A stretch of 64,000 nucleotides of DNA from Sinomonas sp. R1AF57 (lineage in GTDB: Bacteria > Actinomycetota > Actinomycetes > Actinomycetales > Micrococcaceae): NCBI RefSeq assembly GCF_002224485.1, contig NZ_CP022463.1, positions 580,804 through 644,803 of the forward strand. The letters run 5' to 3'. Under the pieces are notes generated by a model. It saw only the letters and a program-made list of their open reading frames with translations, ran no database searches and was not told the origin of the DNA. This document shows positions 57,690-64,000 of this stretch, in pieces; the first letter of the stretch is position 1; each line of letters opens with the position of its first letter. The position numbers and the translations under genes are program-made.

Positions 57690-59276
57690 CTAGGGGATCG
57701 TCGGTGCGGCGGCCGGCGCGGCGGCCGGCACCTCCGGTGACGTCGCGGACGACGCCGGGGACTCGCCGTCGTGCGCGGCGTTGCCGTGGGCCTCGAGGAA
57801 CTCCTCGTCCCGGATGTCGGTGCGGATGCCCAGCGGGACGCCGTGGTGGATCCGGTCGCGGAAGCGCGGGTAGCCGAGTGCGAAGTAGGTGCCGCCGGCG
57901 ACGACGGTCCCGGCGAGCCAGGAGAGGTCCACGCCGCCCATCGCGGTGGCGATCGGGCCCTGGAAGATCGGGATCGCGCCGTACATGAAGAGCCAGGTCG
58001 CGAAGAGGCCCAGGGCGAAGGCGATGAGCGCGGACGGGTTCACCGCCTTGAGGTGGGTGTCGCGGGGGCTCATGAAGAGGTAGTCGAACTTCTTGTGGCG
58101 GCGCTCGAAGATGAAGTAGTGGACCGCCATGATCCCGCCCCACGTCGCGACCCACGCCGCGATCGCGATGACCCAGGTGTCCAGGAGGGTCGCGAAGTCC
58201 TCGGCGAAGAGGAAGAGGATGACCGCGCACATCGAGAAGCAGCCGACGATGATCGAGATCTTCTTGCGGGAGATCCTGATGTCGAGTGCCTGCGTCGCGA
58301 CGCCGAACGTGTAGAGATTGATGATGTTCGTGGCGATCGGGCCGTGGATCACGAGCAGGATCACCGGGATCGCCATGGCGCCGAAGCTCTTGACGATGAG
58401 CTCGCCGGGGTCTGCGGTGCCGTTCATGGTCGCGAGGCTCGCGCCGAGGAGGCCCAGCCAGATGACCGGCAGGAACTGGCCCAGGACCGAGGTGAGGTAG
58501 AGCTTGCGGGCCGGGATCTTCTTGGACACGAACCGCGAGTAGTCGGGGGCGTACGTGAACCAGCCGATGCCCCAGCCGATGCCGATGGCCGTCATGATCC
58601 CGGACATCGCGGCGATGCGCTCGCCGCCGGTGAGGACGGCGCCGGCGGGGCCCGCGTAGGACCAGTCGATGGGGAGCTGCGTCCACGCGATGATCGACAT
58701 CGCGACGAGGACCAGGAGCGTGGGCGGCATGGTGATCCGCTCGAACTTGGCGATCGCGCCGTAGCCGCGGTAGCAGATGCCGACCTGGATGCTCATGATG
58801 ATCGCCGCGACGGCGATCTTCCAGACCAGGTTCTCCTCGGCCGGGTCGACCCATCCGATCATGCCGAACAGCGCCATGACCAGGTCCAGGATGACCCAGG
58901 TGTTCACCGCGGACCAGCCCACGGCCACGATGGCCTGGATGGCCGCAGGGACGTAGGCTCCACGGCGGCCGAAGGCGCCGCGGGCCAGCAGCATGCCGGT
59001 CGCGCCGGTCTTCTGGCCGAGGAGGACGAAGAATCCGAACCCGACCATGCCGATGATGTTGCCGAGGACGAGCACCGTCATGGTGTCCGCGAGGCCGAGG
59101 CCCATGTTGATGCCCAGGGCGCCGAGGATCCAGTTGATGGGGGCTACGTTGGCCCCAGCCCAGATCCAGAACTGCCCGGAGACCTTGGTGGTGCGAGCGG
59201 ACTCGGGGACGGGCTGCAGCACGTCTTCGACGACGTGCGTGGCGTCCTCAGTCTTGCTCTGAGTGCGAAGGCTCAT
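57690..59276 (-). CDS. NCS1-family nucleobase/creatinine permease
   Basis: A 528-residue, 12-helix permease of the NCS1 (CodB/Fur-type) family, importing nucleobases, hydantoins or similar rings with Na+ or H+. It has WIWAGANVAPINWILGALGINMGLGLADTMTVLVLGN at helix 1 and AFGRRGAYVPAAIQAIVAVGWSAVNTWVI. A cytosine-like ring transporter next to creatininase makes creatinine the best guess, as in Pseudomonas where a codB gene neighbours creatininase. The last 30 residues are an Ala/Pro-rich tail. It is divergent from the PucR gene. Confidence 0.88.
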   Translation of the reverse strand: MSLRTQSKTEDATHVVEDVLQPVPESARTTKVSGQFWIWAGANVAPINWILGALGINMGLGLADTMTVLVLGNIIGMVGFGFFVLLGQKTGATGMLLARGAFGRRGAYVPAAIQAIVAVGWSAVNTWVILDLVMALFGMIGWVDPAEENLVWKIAVAAIIMSIQVGICYRGYGAIAKFERITMPPTLLVLVAMSIIAWTQLPIDWSYAGPAGAVLTGGERIAAMSGIMTAIGIGWGIGWFTYAPDYSRFVSKKIPARKLYLTSVLGQFLPVIWLGLLGASLATMNGTADPGELIVKSFGAMAIPVILLVIHGPIATNIINLYTFGVATQALDIRISRKKISIIVGCFSMCAVILFLFAEDFATLLDTWVIAIAAWVATWGGIMAVHYFIFERRHKKFDYLFMSPRDTHLKAVNPSALIAFALGLFATWLFMYGAIPIFQGPIATAMGGVDLSWLAGTVVAGGTYFALGYPRFRDRIHHGVPLGIRTDIRDEEFLEAHGNAAHDGESPASSATSPEVPAAAPAAAPTIP

Positions 59277-59415
59277 GTGAGACTACTTTCTCGAAGGTAT
59301 CGCTTGGGGGAGCGAGTAGCCGGCTGCCTTCAAGCGTAGATGTGCCCCACGTCACCACCTAGACTCGTTCTGTCGCCTGCTGCTCCTGTTGCGGGGGACA
59401 CTCTGTCTCCTTCCG

Positions 59416-60933
59416 ATGGGATTTGCCGTGGCCCTGCCTCTCACCGAAGTCCTCGCCAGCAGCGTGCTCGCCGTCGGCGCACCGGTCGTGGTGGGCGGCG
59501 GTGCCGCGGTGGAGCAGGCGCGTGTCCGATGGGTGCACTCCTCGGAAGTCCTCGAGATCGCTCCGCTCCTCTCTGGCGGCGAGCTCCTGCTCACCGGCGG
59601 GTCCGCCCTCCTCGCGCTCAAGCCGGCCGCGCAGTCCGAGTACATCTGGAGCCTGTCGAACCGGAGGGTCGCGGCGCTTGCCGTGCAGACGGCGGGAACC
59701 GGCAGGCGCCTGCCGTCCGAGCTCGTCGCTGCTGCGGACGAGGCGGCCCTGCCGCTGATCGAGCTCAGACAGGTCGTGCCCTTCGTCGAAGTGGCAGAGT
59801 CCGTCAACCGGCGGATCGTCTCGGGGCAGGTCACGGCGCTCCAGCTCGCGGACAGCCTCTCGCAGGCCCTCACCGAGCGCATTGCCAACTCCGGCGCGCT
59901 GCTCGGTCCGCTCGTGGCGCTCATCGCCGAGACGATGGGAGTGTACGTGCGGGTGGTCGACACGCGGGGCGCCGTGCTCGCATCGGCGGGCCAGGAACCG
60001 GGCGAGGGCGCGCACGGTCCCGACACCGAGCTCGCCGTCGGCGGGATCGGTGCAGCCCGGCTCGAGCTCATCGGGGGCCGCGACGCCGACGACGAGCTTC
60101 TCGAGACCGTCCTCGCGCGGGTCCGCAGCATCGTGGCGCTCGCCCTGGCCCAGCAGCACCGCCCGAGCCTCGCACGCCTCGCCGAGGACGAGCTCCTGCG
60201 GCTCATCGACGCCGGCGGCGGCGGCGACCGGCTGCTCGAACTCAGCCAGGCCGCCGGCATCCCTCCCGAGCAGCCGCTCGTCATGGCCGTGGTCCGCAGG
60301 CCCGTCGACCGGTCCGCCGACATCGAGCAGCGGGCCCGCACCGCCCTTCCGTCGGCACTGCTGGCCGTCGACGGCGACTGGGTCGACATCCTCATGACCC
60401 TGCCTCCCGGCGCCGGGTCCCAGGACCGGGAGCGCGTGCTCGCCGTCCTGCGCGAGGCTGTTGCGGGCCGTGGGCTCACGGGTGCCCTCGGCCCCACCGC
60501 CCCGACCATCCGCCAGGCGGCATACTCGCTGGCCGAGGCCAGGGCGACGTGGCGGATCGGCCGGTCGTCGAAGTGGACCGACGCGATTCACGACGCCTCC
60601 GACTTCCTCGTGGAACGGATGGCCGAGCGCTCGCTGTCCCGGGGGGCCGTGGACGCCATCGTGGAAGAGTCCATCGGCGAGCTCATCCGCCTCGACCAGC
60701 GCCACGGCGGCGAGCTCGTGCGCACGCTCGACGTGTGGATCACCACCGGATGCAATGCCACTGAGGCGGCCGAGATCCTCTTCCTCGAGCGACAGTCGCT
60801 CCACAAGCGGCTCCGGCGGATCTTCTCGGCGCTCGGCGGGGACCCGCGGGGGCGGGGGAAGCTCGGGGCGCTCGCGTTCGCCGTCAAGCTGGTGCGCGGC
60901 AACGCCCAGCTCCGGGACGACGCCCGTCCCTGA
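59416..60933 (+). CDS. PucR-family transcriptional regulator
   Basis: A 505-residue regulator. The N-terminal PucR domain (about 5-130) begins LPLTEVLASSVLAVGAPVVVGGGAAVEQARVRWVHSSE, seen in regulators of purine and amine breakdown. A central GGDEF-like helical region follows, and a PucR C-terminal helix-turn-helix (TLDVWITTGCNATEAAEILFLERQSLHKRLRRIFSALG, about 438-475). It is divergent from the NCS1 permease gene, 139 bases apart, which makes this the likely activator of creatinine uptake. The start may instead be a GTG at 59428, which has GGGA six bases before it. Confidence 0.87.
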   Translation: MGFAVALPLTEVLASSVLAVGAPVVVGGGAAVEQARVRWVHSSEVLEIAPLLSGGELLLTGGSALLALKPAAQSEYIWSLSNRRVAALAVQTAGTGRRLPSELVAAADEAALPLIELRQVVPFVEVAESVNRRIVSGQVTALQLADSLSQALTERIANSGALLGPLVALIAETMGVYVRVVDTRGAVLASAGQEPGEGAHGPDTELAVGGIGAARLELIGGRDADDELLETVLARVRSIVALALAQQHRPSLARLAEDELLRLIDAGGGGDRLLELSQAAGIPPEQPLVMAVVRRPVDRSADIEQRARTALPSALLAVDGDWVDILMTLPPGAGSQDRERVLAVLREAVAGRGLTGALGPTAPTIRQAAYSLAEARATWRIGRSSKWTDAIHDASDFLVERMAERSLSRGAVDAIVEESIGELIRLDQRHGGELVRTLDVWITTGCNATEAAEILFLERQSLHKRLRRIFSALGGDPRGRGKLGALAFAVKLVRGNAQLRDDARP

Positions 60934-60951
60934 TCCCGCCGCCCCCACCGC

Positions 60952-61035
60952 GAGGTCACCCCGTGTGGCGCCGAGGTCACCCTGTGTGGCGCCGAGGTCA
61001 CCCCGTGTGGCGCCGAGGTCACCCCGTGTGGCGCC
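60952..61035 (-). repeat. 21-bp tandem repeat array F (four units, family 2)
   Basis: Four exact 21-base units starting GAGGTCACCCCGTGTGGCGC, with one base change in the second. Two inverted, degenerate units (GGGGTGACGTCG, GGTGACCTCGG) follow to 61075. It lies 18 bases past the PucR stop. Confidence 0.93.
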
Positions 61036-61200
61036 CTAAGGGGTGACGTCGCGGTCAGAGCAGGTGACCTCGGCGGGGGAGGGCGTGAACCTGGAGACGA
61101 CGGCGCGCGAGGCGCGTGAGTGCGGCGAGCGGCCGGTCGCGTCAGGGATCGGGCGCGCCGTCTGACCCGACCGAGCGCGAGGACATCACCGTCCGGCCGG

Positions 61201-62013
61201 TCAGGAGCGATCCTGGGCGGCCGGACCTCCCATGAGTTCGGTGATCTCCTCGCCGGCGGCGATCACGGCCTTGACGAGGTCGGGGTCGGCGTCTGGGTCG
61301 AAGCGGAACGCAGGGCCGGAGATGCTCACGGCCCCGATGACCTCCCCGGTGTGCCCGAAGACGGGGGCCGCGATCGCGTTGAGGCCCTCCTCGAGCTCCC
61401 CGTGGGTCGCGGCGTAGCCCAGACGCATGATCTCGGGCAGCTGCTCGTCCAGCTGCTGGCGCGTGAGAGTGCGCGGCGTGAGCGTCTCGGGAGGCGCATC
61501 CCGCAGCACGTCGTCGCGCAGGCCCGGGTGCATGTAGGCGAGGAATACCTTGCCGCTCGAGGTGGCGTGCAGGGGGGTGAGGTTGCCGATCCAGTTGAAG
61601 CTCGCGAGGTTAGTGGGGCCCATGGCCTGGTCGACATTGACCGCGTACCCGCCGCGGAGCACGGCGAGGTTGACCGTCTCGCCGAACTGATGCGCGAGGT
61701 CCTCGAGGACGGGCCTGGCTGCGTGGACGAGGCTGAGGCGGCGCGGGATCGAGCTCGCGATCCGCAGGAGGCCAACGCCCAATTGGTACTTGCCGCGCCG
61801 GGAGCTCTGCTGCACGAACCCGTGGGCCTCGAGCGCGCCGAGGATGCGCGACGCCGTCGACTTGTGCACGCCGATGCGGTCCGCGACGTGGCCGACGGCG
61901 GCGCTGCCCTCCCTGGCGAGGATCTCGAGGGCTTGGACGACGCGCTCGACGGATTGGACGCCATTGGCTGAGCGGCCCACGTCCGGATCATGGTCGCCGG
62001 ATGTTCTGCTCAT
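61201..62013 (-). CDS. IclR-family transcriptional regulator
   Basis: A 270-residue regulator. The winged helix (about 18-75) is GVQSVERVVQALEILAREGSAAVGHVADRIGVHKSTASRILGALEAHGFV. The effector domain (about 90-260) has the pocket signature NLAVLRGGYAVNVDQAMGP and YAATHGELEEGLNAIAAPVFGHTGEVIGAVSISGPAFR. It is distinct from the creatinine-cluster IclR (about one-third alike by eye). The first 17 residues are an acidic, Asp/Gly-rich extension. Repeat arrays F and G flank it on both sides. Regulated genes are unknown. Confidence 0.88.
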   Translation of the reverse strand: MSRTSGDHDPDVGRSANGVQSVERVVQALEILAREGSAAVGHVADRIGVHKSTASRILGALEAHGFVQQSSRRGKYQLGVGLLRIASSIPRRLSLVHAARPVLEDLAHQFGETVNLAVLRGGYAVNVDQAMGPTNLASFNWIGNLTPLHATSSGKVFLAYMHPGLRDDVLRDAPPETLTPRTLTRQQLDEQLPEIMRLGYAATHGELEEGLNAIAAPVFGHTGEVIGAVSISGPAFRFDPDADPDLVKAVIAAGEEITELMGGPAAQDRS

Positions 62014-62056
62014 GGCCTGATTCTTCCAGACCTGTCGAGCCGGCCCCCGGAGCGCC

Positions 62057-62140
62057 GAGGTCACCGGGTGTGGCGTCGAGGTCACCGGGTGTGGCGTCGA
62101 GGTCACCGGGTGTGGCGTCGAGGTCACCCCGAGCGGTGCC
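62057..62140 (-). repeat. 21-bp tandem repeat array G (four units, family 2)
   Basis: Four 21-base units starting GAGGTCACCGGGTGTGGCGT; the first three are identical and the fourth is diverged in its second half. It is the same length and orientation as array F, on the other side of the IclR gene. Confidence 0.93.
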
Positions 62141-62182
62141 AGCTGAGATTTCGAGATGACGGGCGGTTGAGGCACAACAACC

Positions 62183-62210
62183 CCGGCACCTTCCGCAGGG
62201 AAGGTGCCGG
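62183..62210 (-). terminator. Terminator between arrays G and H
   Basis: CCGGCACCTTCC (62183-62194), GCAG, GGAAGGTGCCGG (62199-62210), a perfect 12-bp stem, extended by ACAAC/GTTGT at its base (62176-62217). It would end the MBL-hydrolase transcript. The gap 62014-62437 holds this hairpin and arrays G and H but no gene. Confidence 0.8.
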
Positions 62211-62249
62211 CCGTTGTCCGTCGGTCCAGGTCGTTCTGGATGCCAGCAA

Positions 62250-62375
62250 GGGGTGACCTCGGCCTTACACGGGGTGACTTCGGGCCCACTGGGGGTGACC
62301 TCGGCCTCACACGGGGTGACCTCGGGCCCACACGGGGTGACCTCGGGCCCACTGGGGGTGACCTCGGCGGGCCCG
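62250..62375 (+). repeat. 21-bp tandem repeat array H (six units, family 2)
   Basis: Six 21-base units, all starting GGGGTGACCTCGG or GGGGTGACTTCGG, with the second half alternating between GCCTCACAC-like and GCCCACTG-like versions. It is inverted relative to arrays F and G and lies past the MBL-hydrolase stop. Confidence 0.93.
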
Positions 62376-62437
62376 GCGGGCCCGGGCCGGACCTCCGCGG
62401 GCCCGGGCCGGGCGGCCCCGGGCCGGGCGGGGTCGGG

Positions 62438-63067
62438 TCAGTGGCCCCGGTCGATCCACTCCTGCAGGTGCGGGGCCTCGTCGCCGATCGTCGTCGAGTC
62501 GCCGTGCCCGGTGTTCACCACGGTCGCGGCGGGCAGCGTGAGCAGCCGGCCCTTGATGGACTCGATGATCGTTCCGAAGTCCGAGTAGGACCGCCCGGTC
62601 GCGCCCGGGCCGCCGGCGAACAGCGTGTCGCCGGTGAAGACCGTCCCGAGCGACTCGGCGTAGAACGACACCGAGCCGGGCGAGTGGCCCGGCGTGTGCA
62701 GGGCACGCAGCTCGGCCCCGCCCACGCTGAACACCTCGCCGTCGGCGATCTCCGCGTCCGGCGCAGTGCCGGGGTACACGTCCTCCCACAGCATGAGGTC
62801 GCCGGGGTGCAGGAGCACGGGCGCCCCGACCTTGTCGGCGAACTCCCGCGCGTGGCGGATGTGGTCGTCGTGCCCGTGCGTGAGCAGCACCGCGGTCACG
62901 GTGCGGCCCGCGACGGCGTCGGCGACAGCCCCGGCGTCGTGCGCGGGGTCGATGACGATGGCCTCCGCGTCGTCGCCCACGATCCAGACGTTGTTGTCCA
63001 CATCCCAGGTGCCACCGTCGAGGGAGAACGTGCCGGACGTGACCAGGCGATCGATCCGAGCCGTCAC
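62438..63067 (-). CDS. MBL-fold hydrolase linked to mycothiol formaldehyde dehydrogenase
   Basis: A 209-residue metallo-beta-lactamase-fold hydrolase of the glyoxalase II type. The metal motif is [12 protein letters not shown], with [32 protein letters not shown] and [12 protein letters not shown] completing the site. It starts at a GTG that overlaps the dehydrogenase stop (GTGA). In Actinobacteria this pair is constant, and the hydrolase is thought to split S-formylmycothiol to formate and mycothiol. This last step is inference from context. Confidence 0.88.
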   Translation of the reverse strand: MTARIDRLVTSGTFSLDGGTWDVDNNVWIVGDDAEAIVIDPAHDAGAVADAVAGRTVTAVLLTHGHDDHIRHAREFADKVGAPVLLHPGDLMLWEDVYPGTAPDAEIADGEVFSVGGAELRALHTPGHSPGSVSFYAESLGTVFTGDTLFAGGPGATGRSYSDFGTIIESIKGRLLTLPAATVVNTGHGDSTTIGDEAPHLQEWIDRGH

Positions 63068-64000
63068 AGCTCGACCACCGAGCGCAGGACCTCGCCGCGG
63101 TGCATCTTCTCGAACGCGGCCTCGACGTCGTCAAGCCCGATCCGCTCGGTCACGAACGCGTCCAGCGGCAGGCGGCCGAGCTTGAACTGCTCGACGAGCA
63201 TCGGGAAGTCGCGGCTCGGGAGGCAGTCGCCGTACCAGGAGGACTTGAGCGAGCCGCCGCGGCCGAACACGTCCAGGAGCGGCAGCTCGAGGGTCATCTC
63301 GGGCGTCGGCACGCCGACGAGGACCACGCGGCCGGCGAGGTCGCGCGCGTAGAACGCCTGCTTGTACGTCTCCGGCCGGCCGACGGCGTCGATCACCACG
63401 TCCGCGCCGAAGCCGTTGGTGAGGTCGCGGATCGCCTCGACCGGGTCGGTCTCCTTCGACACCACGCCGTGCGTCGCGCCGAGGCCCTTGGCGAGCTCGA
63501 CCTTGGCGGGGTCGAGGTCCACGGCGATGATCGTCGTCGCGCCCGCGAGCTTGGCGCCCGCGATGGCGGCGATGCCCACGCCGCCGCAGCCGATGACAGC
63601 AACGGACTCGCCCCGCTTGACCTCGCCGGTGTTGATCGCGGCGCCGATGCCGGCCATGATGCCGCAGCCGAGGAGGCCGACGGCGGCGGGGTCGACGTCG
63701 TCGTCGATCTTCGTGCACTGCCCGGCGGCGACGAGCGTCTTCTCGGCGAAGGATCCGATGCCGAGCGCGGGCGAGAGCGGCGTGCCGTCCTTCAGGGTCA
63801 TCTTCTGCGTCGCGTTGTGGGTCGCGAAGCAGTACTGCGGCTGGCCCTTCCTGCACGCGCGGCACTCGCCGCACACGGCGCGCCAGTTCAGGATGACGCG
63901 GTCGCCCGGCTTGAGGTCGGTCACGTCCGGGCCGACCGCCGAGACGACCGCGGTGGACTCATGGCCGAGGAGGTAGGGGTAGTCGTCCCCGATCCCGCCG
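63064..64000 (-). CDS. S-(hydroxymethyl)mycothiol dehydrogenase, 5' end cut off
   Basis: The 311 C-terminal residues of a class III alcohol dehydrogenase that oxidises the formaldehyde adduct of mycothiol. The structural zinc lobe is [15 protein letters not shown], and part of the catalytic zinc site is visible upstream (LLGHEST). The cofactor site is [53 protein letters not shown] and [21 protein letters not shown] match the mycothiol-dependent (MscR-type) enzyme. The open frame runs off the window end at 64000. The MBL hydrolase is coupled to it downstream. Confidence 0.9.
   Translation of the reverse strand, partial: GGIGDDYPYLLGHESTAVVSAVGPDVTDLKPGDRVILNWRAVCGECRACRKGQPQYCFATHNATQKMTLKDGTPLSPALGIGSFAEKTLVAAGQCTKIDDDVDPAAVGLLGCGIMAGIGAAINTGEVKRGESVAVIGCGGVGIAAIAGAKLAGATTIIAVDLDPAKVELAKGLGATHGVVSKETDPVEAIRDLTNGFGADVVIDAVGRPETYKQAFYARDLAGRVVLVGVPTPEMTLELPLLDVFGRGGSLKSSWYGDCLPSRDFPMLVEQFKLGRLPLDAFVTERIGLDDVEAAFEKMHRGEVLRSVVEL

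Noticed and set aside
60952-62375. CRISPR array
   Set aside because: The units are contiguous and nearly identical, with no unique spacers of constant length, and no cas gene lies in the window.
62214-62588. Short frame with repeating GVTS peptides
   Set aside because: The peptide period of seven residues comes directly from the 21-bp DNA repeat (array H). There is no ribosome site or signal peptide.

Overview
The window is a 64 kb piece of a high-GC actinobacterial chromosome. Gene families point to the Micrococcaceae (Arthrobacter/Sinomonas-like): c-di-AMP riboswitches in front of cell-wall hydrolases, an XPB-type helicase beside a helicase-associated protein, DUF3027, DUF6457 and DUF6314 proteins, and a mycothiol-dependent formaldehyde dehydrogenase. 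The genus is an inference. No phage, insertion sequence, transposase or CRISPR array was found. One tRNA (Arg, CCU) is present.

Layout. 0-5.4 kb: an RNase HI fusion, a WXG100 protein, a TrcRS-like two-component system, and a MarR regulator divergent from a phosphotransferase across a perfect inverted repeat. 5.4-10 kb: a membrane-anchored multicopper oxidase with a DUF6220 partner, and a secreted Ig-like surface protein with a long leader and a GlxR/CRP-type box. 10-14.5 kb: XPB helicase, 800-aa partner and a small membrane protein. 14.7-17.7 kb: a cold-shock-domain protein, DUF3027, SerC and a DtxR-family regulator. 17.7-21 kb: an M23 endopeptidase and two NlpC/P60-type proteins, the first two behind c-di-AMP riboswitches. 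21-27.4 kb: an HNH protein, then a compact molybdenum-cofactor set (MobA, DUF6457, MoeA) and an FdhF/YdeP-type oxidoreductase with FdhD. 27.4-34.2 kb: GH38 alpha-mannosidase, a coupled membrane/HTH pair and an ABC exporter with a candidate attenuator. 34.2-41.3 kb: NUDIX, two secreted phosphoesterases, DUF6314 beside the tRNA, small membrane proteins, an inositol-phosphatase-like enzyme and a DUF892-like protein. 41.3-47.5 kb: PcrA, a glycosyltransferase and SucCD. 47.6-53 kb: a flavin monooxygenase, a LuxR regulator divergent from a zinc dehydrogenase overlapping an FCY1-like cytosine deaminase, and a Rho_N protein. 53-61 kb: a creatinine-use cluster (IclR, MHS-type transporter, creatinase, creatininase, NCS1 permease) with a divergent PucR regulator. 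61-64 kb: a second IclR, an MBL hydrolase and a cut-off mycothiol formaldehyde dehydrogenase.

How it works together. Creatinine would enter by the NCS1 permease, be opened by creatininase to creatine, and be split by creatinase to sarcosine and urea; sarcosine breakdown genes are not in the window. Three copies of GTTGCG-N5-CGCAAC sit only in the promoters of the creatinase and the MHS transporter, which suggests one shared regulator. The other notable non-coding signal is a set of intergenic arrays, most with an exact 21-bp period and a TGACC core, in two sequence families at the 3' ends of unrelated genes. I saw nothing that is clearly a new defence or mobile system.
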